From positions 20,614,082 through 20,678,081 of the forward strand of contig NC_067207.1 in the NCBI RefSeq assembly GCF_026262505.1: a stretch of DNA of 64,000 nt, given 5' to 3'. This document shows, piece by piece, positions 50,139 to 60,180 of this stretch. The stretch's first letter is position 1. Every line of letters begins with the position of its first letter. The notes under the pieces are model-generated. The model did no database searches. It was not told the origin of the DNA and was given only the letters and a program-made list of their open reading frames with translations. This DNA comes from Trichomonas vaginalis G3 (Eukaryota > Parabasalia > Trichomonadida > Trichomonadidae). Both the position numbers and the translations under genes were made by a program.

Positions 50139-51060
50139 AAATCTTCTGAAAAATAATATCACATAAACTCATATTATTTTCTAATATATAACTATTTTAT
50201 ATAAAAATCAAATTCAATGATCTTAAAAGCGAAGGATAAACCTCAAAATTTACGAATATAATGAGTGGGAATATAATGCTTATCTATCATAAAACCATAT
50301 GAAATATCAATTTTTGCTTTACGCCTAATTTTTGACGACAATTAGCAAAAAATGTTAAATGTTAACACTCAGTCCATTTGAATATGAAAAATAAAATTGA
50401 CTTTGATTAAATGTTTTTATTTATCATGCAATTCTTCTTGCGACCAAAGATTTGAATAAAAGTTCAAAAAATAAGATAGCTTAAAAAATAATATACGGTA
50501 GTGTTTACTAATAGATGAATAGTATATAAATTCTATTAAAATGGATTTGATCCAAAAAAATATATAAAATTTGATCATAAATAAAATCGTTTTAAATTAC
50601 TTCTTCATTTAAATTATAACAATTATTTTTGGTTTTATATTTTTTGGATCAAATCCATTTTAATAGAATTTATATACTATTCATCTATTAGTAAACACTA
50701 CCGTATATTATTTTTTAAGCTATCTTATTTTTTGAACTTTTATTCAAATCTTTGGTCGCAAGAAGAATTGCATGATAAATAAAAACATTTAATCAAAGTC
50801 AATTTTATTTTTCATATTCAAATGGACTGAGTGTTAACATTTAACATTTTTTGCTAATTGTCGTCAAAAATTAGGCGTAAAGCAAAAATTGATATTTCAT
50901 ATGGTTTTATGATAGATAAGCATTATATTCCCACTCATTATATTCGTAAATTTTGAGGTTTATCCTTCGCTTTTAAGATCATTGAATTTGATTTTTATAT
51001 AAAATAGTTATATATTAGAAAATAATATGAGTTTATGTGATATTATTTTTCAGAAGATTT
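50139..51060. repeat. 922-bp near-perfect palindrome (foldback element)
   Basis: Left arm 50139 to about 50566 and right arm about 50634 to 51060 are reverse complements with almost no mismatches over 427 bases, around a spacer of about 67 bases. Arm ends read AAATCTTCTG/CAGAAGATTT; arm centres read ATGGATTTGATCCAAAAAA. No coding capacity. A third copy of one arm with its outer flank lies at 53338-53909. Confidence 0.93.
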
Positions 51061-51240
51061 CATTCTATATGCCTATGAAAAGTACTCTCAAAACTAACTT
51101 TTCCTAATTATAATTAAATCTAGAATATTGTATTATGCTTAGTATTATTTCATTTTTCTCATTCAATTTAGAATTTACAAATGTCAAAAAATTGAGAGCT
51201 GTCACTTTTGATGAATTTCTGTTTATTACAATATACATAT
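51061..51240. repeat. Outer right flank of the foldback element
   Basis: 180 bases that are repeated in reverse complement at 53338-53514. It contains GTCACTTTTGATG, an initiator-like TCACTTTT on the plus strand pointing toward the ankyrin gene at 51427. Confidence 0.8.
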
Positions 51241-51426
51241 AAAATGGAATTAAAATGATTATTTCAAATTTTAAAAAATAAATTTGATCTTGAATGAATC
51301 GTTTTTTCAAAAGATACACTTAGAAAAGATTGATAATTTTCTTCCAATTGGCAAGGAAATCCAAAAGGGGTCGTTTTAAAAGTCAAATTCAAGGGAAATT
51401 TATTTTGCCACTTTTAATTAATTTTG

Positions 51427-53115
51427 ATGGCCACTAATCAAACAAGACATGATGATTATAATCAACTTTTCGGGATTTATAAAGATTACATCCAGGCATG
51501 GGACAGGATTTATTGCCTCAATTCACATAAATCTGAAGATGTTAAAGAAATATACAAAATAATTGTATCAGTTTTAATCAATAAGTATCAACTATCACCA
51601 TACTATGTATTTTATAGAATAAGTTACATAATTCTTTATAGAAATCGATTTACAAAAGAATATATGGAAATAATTTATAAAATTTATGAAGATTATCATC
51701 CAAGTTTTGAATATATTAATCCCATATGTATTTATTTCTTAAATACGGTCTATAATGTCGAAATACCATCAAAATTCATACAAGAATCAATATCTTTCAA
51801 AGATTCAAATTACATTTTGGATGTTCACGAGCCAAGTACTGTTTTCAGAGCAATTATGGACGATAATTTCGAAGAATTCGTCAAATGCTCTGAGAAAGAA
51901 GACTTCCAAGACAATGATATCATAACAAACTTAATGTATCCTGAAGAAGAAATGAGTTTGATTGAACTTTGCACTTATTACGGTTCTTCAAATTGTTTCA
52001 AGCTTTTGAGATCAAAATTTCAGACAAAACTCACAGATTCTTGCTTAAAATATTCATTTTTAGGTGGCAGTTCAGAGATTATTAATGAATGCCTAAAGTA
52101 TTGCACACTTTCCAATGAATGCATGGATTTCGCAATAATCTCCCACAATGTTGATTTTATTTCATTTTTACTACAAAAGCAATTGACAATCAACTTGTTC
52201 AATTGCAGTTGTTTTAATAATTTACAAGCATTTTTAATATTCTTTGATAACTGTGATGATTTGAATTATTGCTTTTCTTTTTCATCCCTTTTTGATATTC
52301 CTTCTCTTTGTCAATTTTTCATCGACAAAGGATGCGATATCGATGCAGTTGATGAAATGCTACAAACTGCTCTGTTTAAAGCAGCATCAATTAATGCAAT
52401 AGAAGTTGCAGAATTACTTATTTCTAATGGTGCTGACGTTAATTATCAAAATGAATATCAAGAAACTCCTATTTTTGCAGCAGCATCAAGGAATCATCAT
52501 GAAATGGTTAAATATTTGATTTCAAAAGGTGCAGCAATTAATGTTACCAACGAAAATGGTGAGTCTGCATTTCATGTTGCAATACGGTTCAATTGCGAAA
52601 AAGTTGTCGAAGCATTTATTGAAAATGGTTTTGATCCAACTACAAAATTTGATGATGAAACACCCATGGAAATAGCAGCTGCAACAGAGGCAGTTGATGC
52701 TCTGAAAGTTCTGATTTCTCATGGAGCTGATTTCAATGAAGTAAATGAAAAAGGAATGAATTTACTTCATACATCCGCAATTACTGGTTCTGAAAATATA
52801 ACGAAATTTTTAATAAAGCACGGTTTAGATGTAAATAAGCTTGACATTCATGGAAACTCATCACTTATTTATGCAATTGAAGGTAACCATGTTGATACTG
52901 CTAAAATACTCATTACTTCTGGAGCTGATATCCATATCAACAACAATAATAAAGATAATTTGCTCCATATTGCTGCAAAATCAGATTGCATTGATATGTT
53001 TAAATATTTAGTTACACTTGGACTAAATATTGATGAGAAAAATGCTGATGGGAAAACTCCAATTGACATTGCAAAAGAAAATGATTTTGATGACATAATA
53101 TCAGTGAGAAACTAA
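51427..53115 (+). CDS. Ankyrin-repeat protein with trichomonad N-terminal domain
   Basis: 562 residues from the ATG at 51427. Residues 1-300 are the non-repeat N-terminal region found before ankyrin repeats in trichomonad proteins (YNQLFGIYKDYIQAWDRIYC, LMYPEEEMSLIELCTYYGSS, ending with a DUF3447-like part around FFIDKGCDIDAVDE). Residues about 305-560 hold about eight ankyrin units (QTALFKAASINAIEVAELLI, ETPIFAAASRNHHEMVKYLI, NSSLIYAIEGNHVDTAKILI). The frame is intact and the end is a normal last half-repeat. A role as protein-binding scaffold is assumed. CCACTTTTAA at about 51410 is an initiator-like sequence before the ATG. Confidence 0.88.
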   Translation: MATNQTRHDDYNQLFGIYKDYIQAWDRIYCLNSHKSEDVKEIYKIIVSVLINKYQLSPYYVFYRISYIILYRNRFTKEYMEIIYKIYEDYHPSFEYINPICIYFLNTVYNVEIPSKFIQESISFKDSNYILDVHEPSTVFRAIMDDNFEEFVKCSEKEDFQDNDIITNLMYPEEEMSLIELCTYYGSSNCFKLLRSKFQTKLTDSCLKYSFLGGSSEIINECLKYCTLSNECMDFAIISHNVDFISFLLQKQLTINLFNCSCFNNLQAFLIFFDNCDDLNYCFSFSSLFDIPSLCQFFIDKGCDIDAVDEMLQTALFKAASINAIEVAELLISNGADVNYQNEYQETPIFAAASRNHHEMVKYLISKGAAINVTNENGESAFHVAIRFNCEKVVEAFIENGFDPTTKFDDETPMEIAAATEAVDALKVLISHGADFNEVNEKGMNLLHTSAITGSENITKFLIKHGLDVNKLDIHGNSSLIYAIEGNHVDTAKILITSGADIHINNNNKDNLLHIAAKSDCIDMFKYLVTLGLNIDEKNADGKTPIDIAKENDFDDIISVRN

Positions 53116-53337
53116 CTTAAAAAAAATATTTAATTTACAAACTAAAAATATGAAAATTACACATGTTTCTTATTATTTTTCAAAAATATTTCTTGCTATC
53201 TTACAGTGGTTTCATTAATTTAAAAAACAAGCCAAAAATTTATTTCTCAAAATATTTTTCCTCATATTGTTGGGGCATTTTCTTAGGAGAGGGTAAATTT
53301 GAATACCATTCAAAAGTAAAAATTCACAATTTGTTCG
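53116..53337. other. Intergenic, nothing recognised
   Basis: AT-rich spacer between the ankyrin gene and the half copy of the foldback element. Confidence 0.5.
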
Positions 53338-53906
53338 ATTTTGTAATAAACAGAAATTCATCAAAAGTGACAGCTCTCAATTTTTTGACATTTGTAAATT
53401 CTAAATTGAATGAGAAAAATGAAATAATACTAAGCATAATACAATATTCTAGATTTAATTATAATTAGGAAAAGTTAGTTTTGAGAGTACTTTTCATAGG
53501 CATATAGAATGAAATCTTCTGAAAAATAATATCACATAAACTCATATTATTTTCTAATATATAACTATTTTATATAAAAATCAAATTCAATGATCTTAAA
53601 AGCGAAGGATAAACCTCAAAATTTACGAATATAATGAGTGGGAATATAATGCTTATCTATCATAAAACCATATGAAATATCAATTTTTGCTTTACGCCTA
53701 ATTTTTGACGACAATTAGCAAAAAATGTTAAATGTTAACACTCAGTCCATTTGAATATGAAAAATAAAATTGACTTTGATTAAATGTTTTTATTTATCAT
53801 GCAATTCTTCTTGCGACCAAAGATTTGAATAAAAGTTCAAAAAATAAGATAGCTTAAAAAATAATATACGGTAGTGTTTACTAATAGATGAATAGTATAT
53901 AAATTC

Positions 53907-53939
<33 letters not shown>
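53338..53939. repeat. Half copy of the foldback element ending in a poly-A run
   Basis: 53338-53909 matches, in reverse complement, the outer flank and right arm of the palindrome (about 50648-51240). It stops inside the arm at AAATTCTAT and is followed by 30 A residues (53910-53939), after which Polinton 2 sequence starts. Confidence 0.88.
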
Positions 53940-53941
<2 letters not shown>

Positions 53942-53946
53942 TAGTG

Positions 53947-54049
53947 GGGCTTCCAGGCACTTCGTGCCTTCTAGCCCTGAGGATGATTGGTATAATGAAG
54001 TTTTTTTTTCTTGGGGTGTCCTTCCAGGCACTTCGTGCCTTCTAGCCCA
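53947..54049. repeat. Two copies of a GGCAC-TTCG-GTGCC hairpin block
   Basis: AGGCACTTCGTGCCT at 53955-53969 and 54026-54040, each within CTTCC...TTCTAGCCC, 71 bases apart. The TTCG apex is the same as the GAAG/TTCG apex of the double hairpins in Polinton 1. Confidence 0.85.
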
Positions 54050-54111
54050 CATAAATGAAGTTTTTATTCGGAGGTCTTCCAGGAGCTTTTCACAAATTAT
54101 ATATGTTTTCA

Positions 54112-54186
54112 TGTTTTGTCAAGACTTCTTCGTAAATGTTTTGTCAAGACTTCTTCGTAAATGTTTTGTCAAGACTTCTTCGTAAA
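54112..54186. repeat. 24-bp tandem triplication
   Basis: TGTTTTGTCAAGACTTCTTC followed by GTAA occurs three times in a row, with a further TTGTCAAGATTTCTTCGT at about 54260. Confidence 0.85.
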
Positions 54187-54207
54187 ATCAGACAAAAATA
54201 ATGTTTA

Positions 54208-54255
54208 GGGTAGAAGGTTAGATATAACCTCTTTTCTAACCTCTTTTCTACCCTC
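54208..54255. repeat. 48-bp GGGTAG...CTACCC palindromic motif in Polinton 2
   Basis: GGGTAGAAGGTTAGATATAA at the start and CTCTTTTCTACCCTC at the end, the same length and layout as the copy at 25348-25395 in Polinton 1. It lies upstream of the first gene. Confidence 0.85.
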
Positions 54256-54394
54256 TTGAATTTGTCAAGATTTCTTCGTCATAGGCACGGAGATAGGACG
54301 GTTATTTTACAAAACTGACAACACTTTGACCGAGTAGTTTTTTGTGCTGAACAAAAAGTGTCATATAAACATCTGTCAAAAACCGTTTTTTACT

Positions 54395-54400
54395 TCACTT
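54395..54400 (+). promoter_or_regulatory. Initiator-like TCACTT before a Polinton gene
   Basis: TCACTTAAAATG, with the +1 adenine 7 bases before the ATG at 54404. This is the host-type initiator. Confidence 0.5.
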
Positions 54401-54403
54401 AAA

Positions 54404-56158
54404 ATGCCACGTAAGCTACGTAAGAATATACGTAAGAGGAAGGGAGCATTGAAACATCCAATAGTAAAACTAACACCACAACAACAGTTGCAACAACAAA
54501 TTATGAATGACCCCACTATGTTGCAACAAATGTCAAGCAACCCTATGCTTTTAAACCGAGTTATTGGTGCACAGAGTGGAGGTTTAAGAGCGGCACTTTT
54601 AGCGAAAATGGCAGGCTATGGTGGAGCTGCAGACGGAACAGCTTATAACCCTCAAAGTCAAATGAATTTGAGTTCACTCAAAAATCAAATATCAGATGTC
54701 AAAAAGTCAAACATAGACATACAGAAGCAAATAAGTGAAAACGAAAAGAAACTAGAATATGACAGACACACAAAGAAACTCAATGAGTTAAACGTAGAGA
54801 AAAAGAAGAAAGAAGAACAACTGAAAGAACTAAGTACAGAGGAATATGCGAAAAAAGTGTCAGAAAAAGCAGCAGAAGTAGCAAAAATGGAACAAGATGT
54901 CATAAATTTGAAAAACCATACTACTCGATATAAAGTACTGAAAGATGAAGAAATAAAACAAAAAGCCCTGAAGACATATATGGATAGCGATGAGTATAAA
55001 AAAGAAGTTGAAGCAACTGTAAAGGCAGAAAAACTTTTACAGTTGCAAAACCAAACCGTACAGTATGAAAACTTAGCACAAGAAAGTAAAAATAACGACG
55101 CAGCCATGCAAAAGGCAATGAAAAGCTCAGAATATATAAAAGCTAACAATGACTGGTTAGATGCCCAAGCCAACGCTAAAGCAGCCCAGCTTATAGGGTC
55201 AATAAGGACAAAAATACAAGCGGATGAAGACAGTTCAAATGAAGCTTTAACAAATGCTGACTTTAAGAACGCCTTCGAAGCTCTTCATAGTAAGGTGAAA
55301 CAAGTGAACGACTTCTCATCTGGAAAGAAACTGAAGTCTGAAGGTTTCGACAAAGAGTTAAAAGAAGTAGCACAAAATATGACGAAAATAACAGATGCAG
55401 CAACGAGACAGGCAGTTCAAAGTGCCTATGACGCCGTTAGAGCAACTGTTGTGAAAAGTCAAGAAAAAGAGTTACAACAGACCAAAACAGACCTAGTAAA
55501 TGCTTTCTTAAGAACGAAAAGTCAGGTAGGACATTACGCTGCAGATGGAACATATGTGCCAGCTGGTGGAACTTATATACCACCAAACCCTCCAAGAGAA
55601 GCACCTGCACCAGGACTACCTAGAACATTTACATCGTCACATGGACATAGACACAGGCATGCACCAAAACCAGCACAACAACCACCTCCACAACCAGCAC
55701 AACAACCAACACAACAACCAGCACAGCAACCAACAGTTCAAAATCCAGCACAACCACCTCCACAACCAGCACAGCAACCACAAACAGAGCAAGGACATAA
55801 AAGAAGTAGAGAACAAGGAAACCAAGAATTCTTAAAAATGCTTAAAGAAGAGTGTGGTTTCCCAGATACTGTTGACTTTAGTGACAGATATAAAGAAGCT
55901 ATTGGAAAGTTCAAGGATGGAAATACTGACCCGAACCTATTTAGCTTTATGGCTCAGCACCAAAACGGATATAATCTCAAACCTGGAAAATACAAGCTCG
56001 CTAAGGGATATGATTTAATAGCATATCATCCAAATGACATGGATGAATTTACTCCGAGATATTTGATGTCAGAGCTAAATGACAATTCAACTTTCGTCAT
56101 GAAACGCGTAAAAAATAGAGACGGAACGAAAAGAACAAAAGCTTATGAATGCGGATGA
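54404..56158 (+). CDS. Coiled-coil and Pro/Gln-rich structural protein of Polinton 2
   Basis: 584 residues from the ATG at 54404. The N-terminus is very basic (MPRKLRKNIRKRKGALKHP) and followed by a QQQLQQQ stretch. Residues about 100-370 are a long charged coiled coil. Residues 400-480 are a PAQQPPPQPAQQP-rich linker. The C-terminal 110 residues are a folded domain (EFLKMLKEECGFPDTVDFSD). It overlaps the next gene by 14 bases. I know no relative; scaffold or core protein is a reasonable guess. Confidence 0.65.
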   Translation: MPRKLRKNIRKRKGALKHPIVKLTPQQQLQQQIMNDPTMLQQMSSNPMLLNRVIGAQSGGLRAALLAKMAGYGGAADGTAYNPQSQMNLSSLKNQISDVKKSNIDIQKQISENEKKLEYDRHTKKLNELNVEKKKKEEQLKELSTEEYAKKVSEKAAEVAKMEQDVINLKNHTTRYKVLKDEEIKQKALKTYMDSDEYKKEVEATVKAEKLLQLQNQTVQYENLAQESKNNDAAMQKAMKSSEYIKANNDWLDAQANAKAAQLIGSIRTKIQADEDSSNEALTNADFKNAFEALHSKVKQVNDFSSGKKLKSEGFDKELKEVAQNMTKITDAATRQAVQSAYDAVRATVVKSQEKELQQTKTDLVNAFLRTKSQVGHYAADGTYVPAGGTYIPPNPPREAPAPGLPRTFTSSHGHRHRHAPKPAQQPPPQPAQQPTQQPAQQPTVQNPAQPPPQPAQQPQTEQGHKRSREQGNQEFLKMLKEECGFPDTVDFSDRYKEAIGKFKDGNTDPNLFSFMAQHQNGYNLKPGKYKLAKGYDLIAYHPNDMDEFTPRYLMSELNDNSTFVMKRVKNRDGTKRTKAYECG

Positions 56159-57623
56159 CGTAGATAGGGAAATTGTTGAAAACGGTCTCGGAATATATGA
56201 AATGCCAGCAGATGAGGTACAAGAAACTCCACAGGAAGAAGTTCAGATACAACCAGACATGGAAGAAATAGTTCAGCAACAACAGCTAGAAGAGCCTGAA
56301 GGAAACGAACAAGTCACTCCTTTGGAAACTAACTTCACAGAACTAGATGAAGATTTGGAACAGCCGAAAAATCTTGACCCTCAACAAGAGCATGAGGTGA
56401 ATATGGAATCTTTCCAAGAGTCTAAGAAAGATTCGGCTGACATAGTAGAAGAATATCGAAAAATGTTTGCCGACATACAAAAGACTCCAACACCAGATGA
56501 AAATATTCAGCATAGAATGGAAGTACTGAAAGAAAATGTACACAAATACAACAACCCTTTTTACTTACGAGCATTTAACGTTCAATCTTCGGATGAACTC
56601 GGTGAAAATAAAAGGTTAAATTTCAAGAAAACATATAGAAATGAAACATTGTTTAAAGTTCATTCAGAACCTAACCAAGATGGAAACAAACCTACTTTTG
56701 TTTCTGCAGACGATGGAACTACAATGAGATGGGGTCATAAAGCTAACCCGGATAGGTGGTTCATAAACTTACAACCACAATTCCAAGAAGTTGTAGACGC
56801 AATGGAAGTCAATGGTGAACCAGATATAGCTGGTATTTTCAGCGCGGCTTTAATGCCATTGAAAGATATGAAAGATGCAGATATTTTGAACCAGTATGAA
56901 ATGAACATGGCTGATGGAAATATAACACCTGACGTTCTAGAACATTTATCTCAAAGAACTACACAGAACCATAGAGATGGTATATTTGGTGAAGAGTTTA
57001 GAAAGAAAGTTAGGGAGAGAGAAGGAAGAGAACCTATTGTACATGACCTTGCAAACGAAAGTTTACAAAATGTCATAAAAACTTACTTTGCAGACGATGA
57101 ATCGAGAAGGGATGAATATTTAAGAAAACTCAAATGGACAGTACCAAATGAAATGTTAGTATTGAAAAACATGTTCCTTGACAAAATAAAACCAACTACA
57201 GAAATAAACGACGCAAGACTGAAAGATTGGGTAAAAGCTTTCCCATTCACAAAAGATATAGTTGGTAACATGGAAAGAAAACCAGAATGGCTACAAAAAC
57301 ATATATTTGGAAACGAGCTTATTCCATATGGACAGGCACTGTTTGAAGCGCTTGAACCGGAAACTCAGGAAAGAGTCATGCAAACAATACGCGAAGACTC
57401 AAATACAGACTATGACAAACTCTTTCTAGGATATAGGTTACCTGAGATGGGCGACCAGAGTCCAAAGGCAAAAAGGACATGGGAAATTTGCAACATACTA
57501 GATGAACATAATGCAAAGATGCAACAACTTCAAGCAGAGGGCAATGAAGGAAAAAGAAGAGTTAAAAACTCAGTCAGGAAGAAAGTAAAGCTTGGTCCAC
57601 GTGGGTTCTATTATGACATATAA
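56145..57623 (+). CDS. Unknown large protein of Polinton 2, upstream of capsid
   Basis: 492 residues, open. The first 110 are acidic and glutamine-rich; the rest looks globular and helical (VQSSDELGENKRLNFKKTYR, MRWGHKANPDRWFINLQPQF, VREREGREPIVHDLANESLQ). The end is basic (RRVKNSVRKKVKLGPRGF). Position between the coiled-coil gene and the capsid gene on one strand suggests a virion or morphogenesis role. Confidence 0.6.
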   Translation: MNADDVDREIVENGLGIYEMPADEVQETPQEEVQIQPDMEEIVQQQQLEEPEGNEQVTPLETNFTELDEDLEQPKNLDPQQEHEVNMESFQESKKDSADIVEEYRKMFADIQKTPTPDENIQHRMEVLKENVHKYNNPFYLRAFNVQSSDELGENKRLNFKKTYRNETLFKVHSEPNQDGNKPTFVSADDGTTMRWGHKANPDRWFINLQPQFQEVVDAMEVNGEPDIAGIFSAALMPLKDMKDADILNQYEMNMADGNITPDVLEHLSQRTTQNHRDGIFGEEFRKKVREREGREPIVHDLANESLQNVIKTYFADDESRRDEYLRKLKWTVPNEMLVLKNMFLDKIKPTTEINDARLKDWVKAFPFTKDIVGNMERKPEWLQKHIFGNELIPYGQALFEALEPETQERVMQTIREDSNTDYDKLFLGYRLPEMGDQSPKAKRTWEICNILDEHNAKMQQLQAEGNEGKRRVKNSVRKKVKLGPRGFYYDI

Positions 57624-57655
57624 ATCCAACTATTCTATATTTTTACTCATATGAA

Positions 57656-59262
57656 ATGTACGCCGCTCAGAATATAACGCCAACAGTTTTGGATGCTATG
57701 AATGGAAATGTTTCCGAATGGTATAACGAATGCGACAATGCCATTAGAAGGTCAGAAATAGTTCCTGGAACTTACGAATATACAACTGCTGTTTCTTATG
57801 GAAACGTAGGTGAGTTTGGAGAAGGTTCTTCAACAACAGTAGATATTGCATGCGACAGGTTTCATATTATTTCTATTGACAACTCATTCTTATACGTGGA
57901 ACAAGACATTGAAATAAAACCTTCTGCCAAGTTGTCTGACAAGAAAGGTTGCAATGGAATTTTCTATGTCGGATACCAATATGCTCCAGAAGTTTTCATG
58001 GGATATAAGATATATTCTAACTCTGACTTAGTTCAAACAGTAACATGGGCAAACTATGAATGGTTCGCTTTAAGAAACTCAGTACAACCACAAGCTAGAG
58101 AACAAACAGACCAGTATGCAACTATTGAGAAAATAAGAAGACTTGACCCTAACGTTCCAGGAGTTTATGTTAACCTTTCTGGACAAACTGCAGCAGCAGT
58201 AACCAAAGTAAAACTGAAACTTAGAGTTCCTTTGTCATCTTTCCTCATCTTCAGGTTTTTAAGATACTTGCCAAACTGGGCAGGAAAAATTTCTATCGAA
58301 CTTACTCCAAGCAAAAATAACTTAGTCATTGCACCAACACAAGACCCATTCACTCTTACAGAAGTAGTGGGAACAAATAAAATGTCATTCGCCGACTTTT
58401 GCAAAAACAAAGTTGACTTAGACTTTGGTTTCTCAAACCTCAACACTGAAGTAAACTATTATTTCAATGCTGCTGGAGATGCTTGGGACCCAGTTAAGTT
58501 CACATGCGAAAAGTTTGAATGCAAGAGAATAGAAAGCAGACTTGCAGTCTATATGTTGGACCCAGATATTTCAAATGCTTTAGCTGCCAAATATATTGCA
58601 GTTCCGCTTATGTTCCCTATACACCAAATATCTGTCAAAGACTTTGCAGGTGAAGTTGGAAACCAAAGTGCTGACCCAGGTGCAAGAACAGATATTGCTT
58701 TAACAACTGCAATGAAACATGCAGATACTATGTTTGTACTGTTCAGACGAACTATAAATGACTATTCTTGTTTCTACAACCCGGTATTAAATATCATATA
58801 AACATAGATGGCAAATACTATCCAAGAGAAGAATATTCCACAGTTGAGGATATGAGGTCATACAACTTGACATTAGATGCTATGAACTTTAACAACAACT
58901 TCACAACAACCATTAACCCTGAAATGCAAAGTTCTATTATGCCATATGTGAAAGTATGGACTCATACAGGAGCTCAAAAAACTCAATATACAAATGGAGA
59001 CCGTTCAAACTTTTGGCTTGGCATTCCATTTGCTGACTCAGAAGACTTTATGGGTGGTATTTCAACTGTTGGTACTGTACAAATACAATATACTGGTGAC
59101 AGAGACGGTCCAGATGAATTGAAAGCAAAGAAGTTTACAAAACCAATAGCACTTTTCACGGAAGATGCTCTTTTGAAGATTCGTTCGATGAAACCTGCTG
59201 GGGCTCCTCAGATTGGCATAACGACAGCTTCCATCGAGCAGATTTTGGCAGCAGGTCAGTAA
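57656..59262 (+). pseudogene. Major capsid protein (Polinton 2), broken
   Basis: About 530 residues in total, close to the 524 of the Polinton 1 capsid protein. Related marks include KLKLRVPLSSFLIFRFLRYL and NWAGKISIEL. It is not one open frame (about one break). TCATATGAAATG at its start holds an initiator-like TCATAT. Confidence 0.7.
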
Positions 59263-59574
59263 GTTGTTCTTGAACTGACTTCTCTCCGTCAAATATTGAC
59301 AGTACGCCAGTTTTGACATAAAATTGTATTATAAACTTACCTTTAGAAATATCTGTAAGTTTTGTTGTTATATTTTTGTCTGCTTCAAGAACTTTCACCA
59401 TTTCGGTTATACCAACTTTCTTTGCTTTATGAAATATTTTGGTTCAGCAAATATTGCTATTCTATAACATTTACCATTGTTTGTATAAAGAACTATTCTG
59501 TCAATGTATTTGTATTGTTTGTGTGTGTAAACTTTGTTCTGCTTCAATTCGAAGAGATACTCGAATACGTCCAT
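59262..59574 (-). pseudogene. Small minus-strand gene region of Polinton 2
   Basis: Starting at the ATG 59574 the minus strand encodes MDVFEYLFELKQNKVYTHKQ and related charged sequence, and nearby another open stretch reads MVKVLEADKNITTKLTDISK. The region reads in two frames (about one break). Its start is only 17 bases from the divergent plus-strand ATG at 59592. Confidence 0.45.
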
Positions 59575-59591
59575 CTTTTATTCTAAGTAAA

Positions 59592-60160
59592 ATGTCATTT
59601 CCGAAAAATAGAAGCGTGAGTGTTTCAAAAGGTTTAATGGCGGTGGCAGATGTGAAGTTAAATTCACCAACTCAAACAAACAGTCAAAGTGTTGTTGTCA
59701 ATGTCAAAGACAGAGATGTTGAAGTGGGGAAACCATACGAAGACGAAGATGGTATAAACAATTGTTCCTGTAAAAGAACAACCAACATATCCTGAAGTTA
59801 GCAGAGACTTAAGTTCTGTTGCAGATATTCGAAACGACTACCAACAACTTAAAGACAAACTTAAAACTCAGGAGAAGATTTGTCAGGCTTTGGGTATAAT
59901 GTTTAAACTTGGTTGAGCACAACCCTGTAAAAGTGAACTCATATGTCATCGCACCTCATGAAATTTTGAAAGAACTATTGAAACTTTTGACAGAGGCAGA
60001 CGATATAAACATCAAAGAAATAGAACCCGACATTGCTTGCTGTGGTGTTTCATATAATGTCATTGACAAGATATACGTTATGAAAGGAGGTGAAACGTTG
60101 AACTTAAAATATAGTTTCCCAGACGTCATAAAAATATTGACGACCACAACATTTCATTAA
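59592..60160 (+). pseudogene. Polinton 2 relative of the ECCG-turn protein, broken
   Basis: The N-terminal part (MSFPKNRSVSVSKGLMAVAD) and the C-terminal part with DIACCGVSYNVIDKIYVMKG match the order of marks in the 26570-27184 gene of Polinton 1. About one or two breaks. CTTTTATTC at 59575-59583 lies before the start. Confidence 0.6.
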
Positions 60161-60180
60161 AATTTACTTGCTAAGTAAAT

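Noticed and set aside
54685-55173. 162-codon minus-strand frame opposite the coiled-coil gene
   Set aside because: Shadow of the lysine/glutamate-rich coiled coil; low-complexity Ser/Phe product.
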